Origin: Candidatus Aenigmatarchaeota archaeon
GTDB lineage: Archaea; Aenigmatarchaeota; Aenigmatarchaeia; CG10238-14; SCSR01
Reading direction: 5' to 3'
Assembly (NCBI GenBank): GCA_018920185.1
Contig: JAHLMT010000005.1
Location: 1-48,682 of the forward strand
Length of the DNA: 48,682 nt
In this document: positions 17,047 through 24,274 of the stretch, in pieces
How positions within the stretch are numbered: position 1 is the first letter of the stretch
Layout of the letters: each line of letters begins with the position of its first letter
Notes under the pieces: model-generated
Told to the model about the DNA's origin: nothing
The model's input: the letters and a program-made list of their open reading frames with translations, nothing else
Database searches by the model: none
Translations under genes and position numbers: made by a program

Positions 17047-18460
17047 AATGAAACAACAGCAAAAACCAAAGCTTGTGATTGAAAGAGATTATTCCAAGTA
17101 TGGTTTTAGTGTTGATGTTGATTATTTGTATAAAGCGCGCAAGGGGTTGTCGCATGAGATAGTCGAGGAGATTTCAAAAATTAAAGACGAACCTAAGTGG
17201 ATGCTCGAATTTAGGTTAAAAGCTTTAGAACATTTTATACAACGTCCTTTACCAACGTGGGGCCCTGATTTATCCAGAATTCCATTTGATGATTTGGTGT
17301 ATTATTTAAAGCCGATAGATAAGCAAGCTACTTCATGGGAAGATTTGCCGGAAGCTATAAGACAAACTTTTGAAAAACTTGGGATACCGGAAGCTGAGAG
17401 AAAATTCTTGGGTGGGGTAGGAGCAATGTTTGATTCGGAGACTGTGTATCACAAAATTAGAGAAGATTTAGCAAAACAAGGCGTTATCTTTTGTGATACA
17501 GATACTGCATTGAAAGAGTATCCGGAATTATTTAGAAAATATTTTGGTACGGTGGTGCCGTATAATGATAACAAATTTGCTGCATTAAATAGCGCGGTTT
17601 GGTCTGGTGGTTCATTTCTGTACATCCCAGAAGGGGTTCATGTGAATATACCTCTTCAAGCTTATTTCAGAATTAATGCGCCGCAAATGGGACAATTTGA
17701 GAGAACTTTGATTATTGCTGAACCCGATAGCAAGGTGCATTATATAGAATCCTGTACAGCTGGAGTATACACTACAAAATCTTTGCATGCTGCTGTTGTT
17801 GAAATTATTGCATTACCCGGAGCTCATGTGAGATATACAACTTTACAAAACTGGGCAGATAATGTTTATAATCTAGTAACAAAAAGAGCTCATGCTTATG
17901 AAAATGCGATTGTTGAATGGCTTGATGCAAATATAGGATCACAAGTAACTATGAAGTATCCTTCTGTTTATTTATTAGGTCAAGGTGCACGTGCAGAAAT
18001 TTTATCGGTTGCATTTGCAGGCAAAGGTCAACACCAAGATACAGGAGGGAAAGCAATTCATCTAGCACCAAACACTTCGTCAACAATCACAGCAAAGTCT
18101 GTTAGCAAAGATGGGGGAAAGACGAATTATCGTGGTTTAATAAAAGTTTTGCCTGGCGCGATTAATTCGAGATCTTTCACCAAATGTGATGCAATTATTC
18201 TCGATGAACAATCTGTTTCGGATACAATTCCTTACATGGAGATTAACGAAAATCAAGTTAGTATTGGGCATGAGGCAACAGTTGGGAAAGTAAGTGACGA
18301 ACAATTATTTTATTTAATGTCTCGTGGGTTAACAGAGCAACAAGCTTTAACAATGATTGTGAATGGTTTCTTTGAAGCTTTTACAAAAGAACTACCTATG
18401 GAATATGCTGTAGAATTTAATAGGCTGATTCAGTTAGAGATGGCTGGTGCTGTGGGATAA
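17039..18460 (+). CDS. sufB: SufB, Fe-S cluster scaffold
   Basis: 473 residues from the ATG that overlaps the sufC stop; an alternative start 30 nt upstream lies further inside sufC and adds a non-family extension. Family landmarks: N-terminal [22 protein letters not shown], the [13 protein letters not shown] strand, [20 protein letters not shown], and the C-terminal core with [31 protein letters not shown] and [31 protein letters not shown]. The Cys in KCDAI is the conserved cluster/persulfide residue. Partner of SufC and SufD. Confidence 0.97.
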   Translation: MDKMKQQQKPKLVIERDYSKYGFSVDVDYLYKARKGLSHEIVEEISKIKDEPKWMLEFRLKALEHFIQRPLPTWGPDLSRIPFDDLVYYLKPIDKQATSWEDLPEAIRQTFEKLGIPEAERKFLGGVGAMFDSETVYHKIREDLAKQGVIFCDTDTALKEYPELFRKYFGTVVPYNDNKFAALNSAVWSGGSFLYIPEGVHVNIPLQAYFRINAPQMGQFERTLIIAEPDSKVHYIESCTAGVYTTKSLHAAVVEIIALPGAHVRYTTLQNWADNVYNLVTKRAHAYENAIVEWLDANIGSQVTMKYPSVYLLGQGARAEILSVAFAGKGQHQDTGGKAIHLAPNTSSTITAKSVSKDGGKTNYRGLIKVLPGAINSRSFTKCDAIILDEQSVSDTIPYMEINENQVSIGHEATVGKVSDEQLFYLMSRGLTEQQALTMIVNGFFEAFTKELPMEYAVEFNRLIQLEMAGAVG

Positions 18461-18461
18461 T

Positions 18462-19655
18462 ATGCTTGTGACAGATTTCTTGCAGATGATTAAAAATAGA
18501 AGTGAACCATCTTGGCTAAAACAAAGAAGATTAGACACATTTACGAAATTCTCACAATTAAAAATGCCTGATTCAAAGGAAGAAGAATGGAGGTATATCG
18601 ATATATCTCAAGTCAACCTAGATAATGTAAAAATTGACGGGTATACGGATATCTCAATTGATTTTGGTAATGATGTTATAGTTCTTCTGATGAAAGAAGC
18701 ATTAAATAAATTTTCAGATATGATAAATGAACACGCATTTTCTTTATTCACAGATGCTGATAAGTTTGTTTCTTTTGTTTCATCTTTTTGGAATAACGGT
18801 GTGTTTGTTTATGTGCCTAAAAATGTACAAGCTGAACTTCCCGTGACTGTTAAAATTAACAATACAAATAATCCTGTCTATTCTCTGGTAGTTTTAGATG
18901 AAAATAGCAAATTGAATTTTGTTGAAGAGAATGTAGCTGATAAAATTAATCCAATTGTTTCAGATAAAATTAATCCAATTGTTTCAACGTCTGTTACTGA
19001 GATATTTGTAAAAGAAAATTCGAAACTTAACTTTTTCTGTTCACAGATTTTACCTGAGAATTTATATAGCTTTTATTACAAGCGTGCGTCTGTTGAAAGA
19101 GGTGCTGAGATAAATTGGTTTTTGGGTTCTTTTGGAGCTAAACTATCAAGATGGAAAGTCGAAACGTTTTTGAAGGGGGAGAATGCTAAATGTCAGAAAT
19201 ATGGGATATATGCTGGTAATAAAAATCAGCACCATGACATTATAACAAAAACTTTTCATTTGGTTCCACATACTTCAAACAACATTTTGGTAAAAGGAGT
19301 GTTAACAGGTCGGGCATCTTCTGTATATCGTGGTTTAATAAGAATTGAAAAGAATGCGCAACAGACGTTATCTTACATGGGTGCACATACTTTGTTGCTG
19401 AGTAATAAAGCTAAGTCGAATAACATTCCAAGCTTAGAGATTGAGGCTAATGATGTTAGAGCAACTCATGGTTCAAGTGTTGGGCAATTGGAGGAAGAAA
19501 AATTATTTTATTTAATGTCTCGTGGGTTAGACAGAAAGTTAGCTGAGAATATTATAGTCGAGGGGTTCTTAGAAACTGTTCTGAATAAATTCACTTCTGA
19601 CGAAGTTAGGGAAAAATTCAGAGCTATAACTAATGAGAGGTTATTAAATGCTTAA
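18462..19655 (+). CDS. sufD: SufD, Fe-S scaffold partner
   Basis: 397 residues, ATG 1 nt after the sufB stop. N-terminal helical domain with SKEEEWRYIDIS and C-terminal beta-helix core ending in [23 protein letters not shown], the SufD counterpart of the SufB C-terminus, with a conserved His. Residues around 160-175 contain a perfect tandem duplication of eight codons (reading DKINPIVS twice), not expected in the family; it lies in a surface linker before the beta-helix and keeps the frame. Overlaps sufS by 8 nt. Confidence 0.95.
   Translation: MLVTDFLQMIKNRSEPSWLKQRRLDTFTKFSQLKMPDSKEEEWRYIDISQVNLDNVKIDGYTDISIDFGNDVIVLLMKEALNKFSDMINEHAFSLFTDADKFVSFVSSFWNNGVFVYVPKNVQAELPVTVKINNTNNPVYSLVVLDENSKLNFVEENVADKINPIVSDKINPIVSTSVTEIFVKENSKLNFFCSQILPENLYSFYYKRASVERGAEINWFLGSFGAKLSRWKVETFLKGENAKCQKYGIYAGNKNQHHDIITKTFHLVPHTSNNILVKGVLTGRASSVYRGLIRIEKNAQQTLSYMGAHTLLLSNKAKSNNIPSLEIEANDVRATHGSSVGQLEEEKLFYLMSRGLDRKLAENIIVEGFLETVLNKFTSDEVREKFRAITNERLLNA
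18939..18986 (+). repeat. Perfect 24-nt tandem duplication inside sufD
   Basis: Positions 18939-18962 and 18963-18986 are identical (24 nt each, starting GATAAAATTAATCC). The frame is kept, adding eight residues to SufD. Exact identity at all positions, including third codon positions, indicates a recent slippage event or an assembly/strain variant. Confidence 0.9.
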
Positions 19656-20871
19656 TGTAGAAAAAATTAGAGAAGATTTTCCTATATTGAAAAGGAAAAT
19701 TAACAATAGGCAGTTGATTTTCTTAGATAGTGCATCAACTTCTCAGAAGCCTAATCAGGTTATTGAGTCGATAAAAAACTATTATGAGATGCATAATGCA
19801 AATCCGCATCGTTCTATTTATCAGCTATGTGATGAAGCAACGCAGTTATATGAAGATGCGAGAAAGAAAGTAGCCAAATTCATCAATGCTAAGCCAGAAG
19901 AAATAGTTTTTGTTAGAAACACGAATGAAGCGATGAATTTAATCATGCATTCGTTTGCTTTACCAAAACTACATAATCCAAGTGAAATTATTGTATCTAT
20001 AATGGAGCATCATGCAAATATTGTACCGTGGCAGCTGGTTAGAAAGAATAATGGTACGAAATTAAACTTCATAGACTTGAATGAAGATGGTACACTAAAT
20101 CTTGAACAATTAAATAACAGCATCAATAGAAATACTAAGATTGTTAGTTTGACGCATGTTTCGAATGTTTTAGGTACAGTAAATCCCGTGAAAGAAATTA
20201 GTAAAATTGTCCATGAAAATGGAAGTTTGTTTATAGTTGATGGTGCACAATCGGTTCCACATATGACAATAGATGTTCATGATATAGGATGTGATTTCTT
20301 GGCGTTTTCTGGTCATAAGATGCTCGCACCAATGAATATAGGCGTGTTGTATGGTAGAAAAGAAGTGTTAGAGGAAATGGAACCTTTCATGGTCGGAGGT
20401 GATATGATAAAAGAAGTTACAACCGAAGGTGTGATATGGAACGATATCCCGTGGAAATTTGAGGCCGGCACTCCAAATGTCGAAGGTGCTGTTGGTTTAT
20501 CTGCTGCGATAGATTATCTTGAAAAAATTGGTATGGAAAATGTAAGAGAACATGAGAAAGAATTAACTCAATATGCATTAGAAAAATTGTCTGAAGTTGA
20601 AGATGTCCAGATATACGGTCCTACTAATCCCGAAGTAAAAGGTGGTGTGGTAGCTTTTAATGTTAAAGGTGTCCATTCACACGATGTTGCATATATTCTG
20701 AATGATTTTGGCATAGCTGTTAGGTCAGGTCACCACTGTGCTATGCCTTTAATGAAAAGATTAGGAATACAATCATGTGCAAGAGCTAGCTTTTACATTT
20801 ACAATACAAAAGAGGAAATAGATGCTTTGATAGAAGGATTGGAAAAAGTCAAGATGGTGTTTAAGTTATGA
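19648..20871 (+). CDS. sufS: SufS, cysteine desulfurase (PLP)
   Basis: 407 residues, class V aminotransferase fold, group II desulfurase. N-terminal DFPILKRKINNRQLIFLDSASTSQKP, the PLP-region His in IMEHHANIVPW, PLP Asp/Gln in VDGAQSVPH, Schiff-base lysine in FSGHKM (about 225) and catalytic Cys364 in RSGHHCAMPLM. It mobilises sulfur from cysteine and passes it to SufU. Embedded between sufD and sufU with short overlaps (8 and 4 nt). Confidence 0.97.
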   Translation: MLNVEKIREDFPILKRKINNRQLIFLDSASTSQKPNQVIESIKNYYEMHNANPHRSIYQLCDEATQLYEDARKKVAKFINAKPEEIVFVRNTNEAMNLIMHSFALPKLHNPSEIIVSIMEHHANIVPWQLVRKNNGTKLNFIDLNEDGTLNLEQLNNSINRNTKIVSLTHVSNVLGTVNPVKEISKIVHENGSLFIVDGAQSVPHMTIDVHDIGCDFLAFSGHKMLAPMNIGVLYGRKEVLEEMEPFMVGGDMIKEVTTEGVIWNDIPWKFEAGTPNVEGAVGLSAAIDYLEKIGMENVREHEKELTQYALEKLSEVEDVQIYGPTNPEVKGGVVAFNVKGVHSHDVAYILNDFGIAVRSGHHCAMPLMKRLGIQSCARASFYIYNTKEEIDALIEGLEKVKMVFKL

Positions 20872-21257
20872 TAAAAGAGATGTATCGGGAAATTATTTTG
20901 GAACGTTATAAGAATCCTGTTAATGCTGGCGTTGTTGAAGATGCTGATGTGGTTGTTAAAGATTATAATCCTACTTGCGGTGATGTAGTTGAAATTCAAA
21001 TAAAATTTAATAATGGTGTGGTGAAAGATATAAAGTTTCAAGGTCATGGTTGTGCAATCAGTCAAGCGAGTACAGATATATTGATAGATTCTGTTAAAAA
21101 CAAAAAAATTGGGGATGTTATACGTATTACATCTGAAGAATTTTTAAAAACTTTGGGAATAGAGCTCTCTCCTCTGAGGTTAAAGTGTGCGTTGCTTGGG
21201 TTGAAAATACTTAAAACAGCTGTTTATAGTTATTTAGGTGCAGGGGGTGAGATTTGA
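20868..21257 (+). CDS. sufU: SufU, sulfur-transfer / scaffold protein
   Basis: 129 residues, IscU/SufU fold. Conserved ligands Cys37 and Asp39 (NPTCGD), Cys62 (GHGCAIS) and Cys107 (RLKCALLG) are all present. The RL insert before Cys107 is shorter than in Bacillus SufU. It accepts sulfur from SufS; in SufU-type proteins the Cys/Asp set binds zinc. Last gene of the operon. Its final six codons lie over the 3' acceptor/T-arm end of the convergent tRNA-Leu (21239-21257), so the C-terminal AGGEI is partly dictated by tRNA sequence. Confidence 0.93.
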   Translation: MIKEMYREIILERYKNPVNAGVVEDADVVVKDYNPTCGDVVEIQIKFNNGVVKDIKFQGHGCAISQASTDILIDSVKNKKIGDVIRITSEEFLKTLGIELSPLRLKCALLGLKILKTAVYSYLGAGGEI

Positions 21258-21366
21258 ACTCACGAAGGCACTAAGCCAGCAGGTAACTTCTTAGCACCTA
21301 AGCCTCGGCTAATTCTGAACTTTAGCTTTCTATCTGCCGCAATTGACCAGACTATGCGACCCCTGC
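21239..21366 (-). tRNA. tRNA-Leu(UAG) with two introns
   Basis: Acceptor GCAGGGG/CCCCTGC, A73, T arm GTGAG-TTCAAAT-CTCAC, Leu-type D loop and a variable arm GGC-TTAGT-GCC. The anticodon stem halves GCAG and CTGC are far apart. Intron 1 (21304-21333, 30 nt) fits a BHB: exon CGGC pairs with intron GCCG, and splicing gives G31 plus loop CTTAGGT with anticodon TAG. A second intron of about 12 nt (about 21285-21296, near position 37/38) is needed to close the stem as GCAGG/CCTGC; its BHB is imperfect. The mature length is then about 86 nt. The 3' end overlaps sufU antisense by 19 nt. Confidence 0.8.
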
Positions 21367-21396
21367 ACGGATAATATTATCTTGTAATTTATAAAC

Positions 21397-22233
21397 TTAT
21401 AGGAGAATTGGCTTGTATTCACCGAGATAGGTTTCAACAGAATCTATTCCAAACCATTTCTCAAAATCGATATCCTTTGCTTTTTTGTAATCGTATGGTG
21501 TTTTTAATGGAATCCAACTGTCGAATACCTTCATACTTTTGAAACATCTCGCACGGTTGAAAAGTTTGCTTCCCATATTTTCCCAATCAAGTGGTAGTTG
21601 TGTTTCATCTATATTCAGAAATATATGATTAATTTTTGCATCGAAATAAGCTGTTCCTGTATTTGCATTTTCACCTTCAGAAAGAGCTATAGTACGCTCT
21701 GTTTCCAATTTTATGACTTGATTGGTCGAGGGATCAAAAATTATTTTATCAAATTGTGAAAGACCGGATGAACTGCCGACAAGGGTTACTAAAAATCCTT
21801 TTGATACTCCTTCTAAATGAAATTGTGCAAATTTTTCTAAATCTAAGTTGTTGATGTCTGAACCGCCAAACATTATTTTATGTTTGTTGATATCAAGAAT
21901 TCCCTTTTCTAAATAATACTTAACCACACCGGCACGACCTATTCTTTTCCCTTCTTCTTTCAAGAAAACAAATTCGATTCCTGTATTTTTCGTAATGTTG
22001 TTACAATGCTCTATTATTTTTTCTGGTTGATGCCATAATGTTATGAAGAATTTTCTGATGCCAGCTTTAACATAAGGAAGTATTGTCCAGTCTATTATCG
22101 GTCTTGGGTTAGTGCCGATTTCTGTCAGAACTTTCGGAATTTTTCCTTGTGTAACAGGATACCATCTTTCACTTAATCCACCGGCATGAACAATCACTTC
22201 GGTATTGGTGAGGTAGGATTTCCAATCTTCCAT
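21397..22233 (-). CDS. Nucleotidyltransferase, sugar-phosphate type
   Basis: 278 residues, GT-A-like nucleotidyltransferase (NTP_transferase) fold. The N-terminal motif VIVHAGGLSERWYPVTQGKIPKVLTEIG (about 13-40) is the variant L-x-G-G-x-G-x-R-x(n)-P-K loop that binds the NTP. A catalytic-metal Asp is likely in IMFGGSDINNLDL (about 115). It would activate a sugar phosphate to an NDP-sugar; the sugar cannot be read from the sequence. No left-handed beta helix follows, so it is the short form. Monocistronic between two tRNA-bearing regions. Confidence 0.8.
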   Translation of the reverse strand: MEDWKSYLTNTEVIVHAGGLSERWYPVTQGKIPKVLTEIGTNPRPIIDWTILPYVKAGIRKFFITLWHQPEKIIEHCNNITKNTGIEFVFLKEEGKRIGRAGVVKYYLEKGILDINKHKIMFGGSDINNLDLEKFAQFHLEGVSKGFLVTLVGSSSGLSQFDKIIFDPSTNQVIKLETERTIALSEGENANTGTAYFDAKINHIFLNIDETQLPLDWENMGSKLFNRARCFKSMKVFDSWIPLKTPYDYKKAKDIDFEKWFGIDSVETYLGEYKPILL

Positions 22234-22323
22234 ACAAAACTAAAGAAAAGTTAGATTTATTAATGTTTACAGTTCACTCTAACCAAATCAAGGGATTCTT
22301 GAAATTTTTATCATAGTCGGAGA

Positions 22324-22473
22324 CTAGTACTTCCTATGTTTAGGGTAGCAATCTCGACAGTAAACAGGCTTTCCTTCAGCCGGTTCGAAAGGTACTTGTC
22401 CTGGTTGACCGCAGTCTGAACAGGTTATGTCAAACATCTTTCGTGAACCGCCGAATCTGCCAGCTAACGCCAT
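22324..22473 (-). CDS. 49-residue zinc-ribbon mini-protein
   Basis: MALAGRFGGSRKMFDITCSD begins a 49-residue protein with Cys pairs C18-x2-C21 and C39-x2-C42 and the conserved VPFEPAEGKPVYCRDCY core. This is the CxxC-x17-CxxC small zinc-binding family found in bacteria and archaea, often with RNA- or DNA-binding partners. A Shine-Dalgarno GGAGTGA lies about 8 nt before the ATG. It is followed on the same strand by nothing closer than 90 nt; two other Cys-rich mini-genes lie upstream on this strand. Confidence 0.85.
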   Translation of the reverse strand: MALAGRFGGSRKMFDITCSDCGQPGQVPFEPAEGKPVYCRDCYPKHRKY

Positions 22474-22569
22474 TCTATATTCACTCCTTTTTTAATTTGT
22501 GTCATACGAAACTACAGAAGTAGCTTACGTACAACTTTAACTGAATTGAAAAGATGACTATTTAAGCTT

Positions 22570-22695
22570 TTAGAAATGACAGAAACACATGCAGAATATT
22601 TCAAAATTAGTTTCAGTTTTATTCACTTTTTCCAGATTACAGCAGAGATGTAGTTTAATTGCTGGGTTGAACAAGTCACCCGAACGGAAGCCCAT
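22570..22695 (-). CDS. 41-residue Cys-rich protein, paralogue A
   Basis: MGFRSGDLFNPAIKLHLCCN starts a 41-residue protein ending CMCFCHF. Its last 26 residues match the neighbouring 41-residue product at 16 positions (HxCCNxxKVxKxET, EIxCxCFCH), and both are exactly 41 codons, so they are a tandem duplication kept under protein-level selection. Five cysteines and two histidines in so small a chain suggest a metal-binding or disulfide-rich peptide. No Shine-Dalgarno precedes this ATG; the start is less certain than for paralogue B. No known family assigned. Confidence 0.65.
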   Translation of the reverse strand: MGFRSGDLFNPAIKLHLCCNLEKVNKTETNFEIFCMCFCHF

Positions 22696-22734
22696 GGCAT
22701 CTAATCGAGATTTAAAAAATGAGGATTTAAAGAT

Positions 22735-22860
22735 TTAGGAATGGCAGAAGCATTTGCAAGATATTTCGATTTTTGTTTCGCTTTTTTTAACTTTTGACAT
22801 GTTGCAACACATGTGTTTACCAGATTCGGGAAAGATGTCACCGGGGTGACCTAATTGCAT
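22735..22860 (-). CDS. 41-residue Cys-rich protein, paralogue B
   Basis: MQLGHPGDIFPESGKHMCCN starts a 41-residue protein ending CKCFCHS. Cysteines: CC at 18-19 and CxCxC at 35-39, followed by His40. The PGDIFPESGKH segment resembles short metal-site domains. The ATG is preceded by GGTGA at 4-5 nt, and this ribosome-binding site begins directly after the 3' end of tRNA-Glu (12 nt between the tRNA end and the ATG). The gene probably shares the tRNA transcript and is released by tRNA 3' processing. Paralogue A follows 39 nt downstream. Confidence 0.72.
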   Translation of the reverse strand: MQLGHPGDIFPESGKHMCCNMSKVKKSETKIEISCKCFCHS

Positions 22861-22872
22861 AATTTCACCAAG

Positions 22873-22947
22873 TGCTCCCACTGGGATTTGAACCCAGGTC
22901 TTAACCTCGAGAAGGTCACATCCTTAACCGGACTAGACGATGGGAGC
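22873..22947 (-). tRNA. tRNA-Glu(CUC)
   Basis: 75 nt, no intron. Acceptor GCTCCCA/TGGGAGC with A73, D arm GTCTAGTCCGGTTAAGGAT, anticodon arm TGACC-TTCTCGA-GGTTA giving anticodon CTC, and T arm CTGGG-TTCAAAT-CCCAG. CCA is not encoded. It is the only complete, intron-free tRNA gene found in the window. A small Cys-rich protein gene starts 12 nt after its 3' end. Confidence 0.95.
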
Positions 22948-23089
22948 TTATCACAGATTTCACTTTTATTTATTAATATGTCTATTTTTAGCAATATGTT
23001 TTGTTATTTCCTTTCCCAGCTTCTATCAGTCGATAAAATGTACCTTCCATAATTTTGCTAATTTCTTTTTAAGTAGCGTAATAAAATTT

Positions 23090-23221
23090 TCATAGTTTAC
23101 TCAATCTTGGAGATAATCCCAAGGCATTTGCTAAACCTATTGTAAAAGTTGATACAGTTTTACAATCCGCGGGGATTTCTCTCTCAGTTAAATATATTTC
23201 AACCAACTTATTTAAGTTCAT
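23090..23221 (-). CDS. 43-residue hypothetical protein or 3' part of an interrupted gene
   Basis: MNLNKLVEIYLTEREIPADC begins a 43-residue product with a second half (FTIGLANALGLSPRLSKL) that could be a helix-turn-helix-like helix pair. It is in the same frame as the upstream 43-codon ORF (23243-23374), separated by one TAA and seven sense codons. Either two coupled small genes or one gene of about 94 codons broken by a stop. No family recognised. Confidence 0.4.
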   Translation of the reverse strand: MNLNKLVEIYLTEREIPADCKTVSTFTIGLANALGLSPRLSKL

Positions 23222-23242
23222 ATACTCTACTAATGGGTGTGG

Positions 23243-23374
23243 TTAAACTTTACTCTTAAATTTGGTATACTTGCGTGTAAATCCTTTTTTATAGCCTTTA
23301 TACTTTTTCTTTTTTTCTGCGAATTCAATCTCGTAAGCAATTTCTTCTATTTTTTTCTTGATGTCTTCTGACAT
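23243..23374 (-). CDS. 43-residue basic hypothetical protein
   Basis: MSEDIKKKIEEIAYEIEFAE begins a helix-rich, Lys-rich product ending FTRKYTKFKSKV. It starts 83 nt from the divergent Cas2-like gene, and the 18-bp palindrome 23421-23438 lies between them, so both may be controlled by the same operator. The basic C-terminal half suggests nucleic-acid binding. Possibly an antitoxin or partner of the Cas2-like protein; no family recognised. Confidence 0.45.
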   Translation of the reverse strand: MSEDIKKKIEEIAYEIEFAEKKKKYKGYKKGFTRKYTKFKSKV

Positions 23375-23415
23375 TTTGTTTCTTATAAAAATATTGTTTT
23401 TTGAAAATAGAAATC

Positions 23416-23438
23416 TTTATATGTCCGATATCGGACAT
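23416..23438 (+). promoter_or_regulatory. TATA box with overlapping perfect 18-bp palindrome (operator)
   Basis: ATGTCCGATATCGGACAT (23421-23438) is a perfect palindrome, and its GC-containing core stands out in the AT-rich spacer. The TATA-like TTTATA (23416-23421) overlaps its left edge, and the Cas2-like ATG is at 23458, so a dimeric repressor bound here would block TBP/TFB or polymerase. The palindrome also lies upstream of the divergent 43-residue ORF. Operator function is inferred. Confidence 0.7.
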
Positions 23439-23457
23439 TATAGTTTTGTGAAAAATT

Positions 23458-23664
23458 ATGAATTTTATCTTAATCTACGACATACCAACTGAGTTAGAAA
23501 GTGTACAGAGGCAGACACATAGACTTCTAGTTAGAAATGGTTGTAAACAAATACAAAGATCCGTCTGGAAATCTGAAGAATTAAGTACATTAATGGATAT
23601 TGCAATCTTTGTTAAAAAATCCGGTGGTGATGCAAGAATTTTGGAAGAAAAATTTGTTTTTTAA
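23458..23664 (+). CDS. Cas2-like (VapD/Cas2-fold) small protein
   Basis: 68 residues. N-terminal NFILIYDIP is the first strand of the Cas2/VapD ferredoxin-like fold with its metal-binding Asp, followed by helix and NGCKQIQRSVWKSEEL, the second conserved strand/turn (Q-x-S-V-W/F). The end, DARILEEKFVF, gives the last strand. It is shorter than CRISPR Cas2 (85-100), and no cas1 or repeat array is present, so it is more likely a stand-alone Cas2-like nuclease or a toxin-like protein. Expression probably depends on the palindromic operator just upstream. Confidence 0.65.
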   Translation: MNFILIYDIPTELESVQRQTHRLLVRNGCKQIQRSVWKSEELSTLMDIAIFVKKSGGDARILEEKFVF

Positions 23665-23752
23665 TTTTAGATGTGTTGTCCAGTTGTAATGTTTTCTATC
23701 GTTTGTTTTTAAAGTTTTGTAGATATCAGTGAGGGCTGTACACGAGTTAAGA

Positions 23753-23859
23753 TGGGCCCAGAGGGATTTGAACCTTATCGGTCCTTTGAGGACTCTCGAC
23801 CTCCCGGTTAAGAGCGTCAGCTTGTTATCGGCTGCTCTACCATGCTGAGCTATGGGCCC
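23753..23859 (-). tRNA. tRNA-Lys(CUU) with introns at 30/31 and in the T stem
   Basis: Acceptor GGGCCCA/TGGGCCC, A73, D arm GCTC-AGCATGGTA-GAGC. Intron 1 (23816-23828, 13 nt) interrupts the anticodon stem: exon CAGC pairs with intron GCTG. Splicing yields stem GCCGG/CCGGG and loop CTCTTAA (anticodon CTT). Intron 2 (23775-23794, 20 nt) lies between T-stem positions 51 and 52: exon GTCG pairs with intron CGAT, and the intron forms the hairpin GTCC-TCAAA-GGAC. Splicing restores GAGGG-TTCAAAT-CCCTC. Removing both leaves a standard 74-nt tRNA. Confidence 0.92.
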
Positions 23860-23888
23860 AAATCCTAAGAAATAATATGTTATTTAAA

Positions 23889-24206
23889 TTAATCCTTTTT
23901 TGTCTTCAATTTCGACAAAAGATAAGTAACAAATATCGATAAGATAGTAATGGCTATAGCTGTATAAATCTTAACTATCAGATTACCTTTTTGCGGAAAA
24001 AGTACAAATATCATCTCCTTCACAACTTCGTTCCAACTTAAAGCCGCCACAACACCAAATGCTGAAACTATAAGAGTAACAAAATTATCTTTAAAAACTT
24101 TCTTAAACTCTTCCAACTCCCTGCCTATTGTCAGTTGTCTACTCTGTTGCTTCCAGTTAGGCTTTATTATGCTTGAAACTACACCTTTCAACTTTCTGAC
24201 AACCAT
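23889..24206 (-). CDS. DUF5654-like two-helix membrane protein
   Basis: 105 residues from the second ATG, chosen because the upstream TATA-like TTTTTATAAAA (about 24235) places the transcript start close to it. A soluble basic N-terminal half (about 1-40) precedes two hydrophobic segments: TLIVSAFGVVAALSWNEVVKEMIF (conserved F-G-x-x-A-A-L-S-W-N-E pattern of DUF5654) and AIAITILSIFVTYLLSKL. Function unknown; widespread in archaea and candidate-phyla bacteria. Confidence 0.7.
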   Translation of the reverse strand: MVVRKLKGVVSSIIKPNWKQQSRQLTIGRELEEFKKVFKDNFVTLIVSAFGVVAALSWNEVVKEMIFVLFPQKGNLIVKIYTAIAITILSIFVTYLLSKLKTKKD

Positions 24207-24274
24207 AAAAAACAAAAAAATTAATTAGCAGTTCTTTTATAAAAACATTTCTGTAGAATTAACCAAATCTGATT

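Noticed and set aside
21304-21333. tRNA-Leu anticodon CAG inside a GCTAA/TTAGC hairpin, or a tRNA-Ser(AGA) reading of the 5' part.
   Set aside because: The hairpin falls inside the intron defined by CGGC/GCCG pairing; the TAG loop has proper T33 and purine 37, and A73 plus D loop are Leu-type.
22570-22860. Plus-strand similarity between about 22575 and 22740 read as a duplicated non-coding RNA or mini-ORF pair (MTETHAEY / MAEAFARY).
   Set aside because: The minus-strand frames give two equal 41-residue proteins with matching Cys pattern; the plus-strand similarity is their shadow.
23090-23374. Pyrrolysine or selenocysteine read-through joining the two 43-codon ORFs.
   Set aside because: The intervening stop is TAA, not TAG or TGA, and no recoding element is visible.
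23458-23664. CRISPR-Cas adaptation locus.
   Set aside because: No cas1, no repeat array and only a 68-residue Cas2-like protein; no regularly spaced repeats were seen anywhere in the window.
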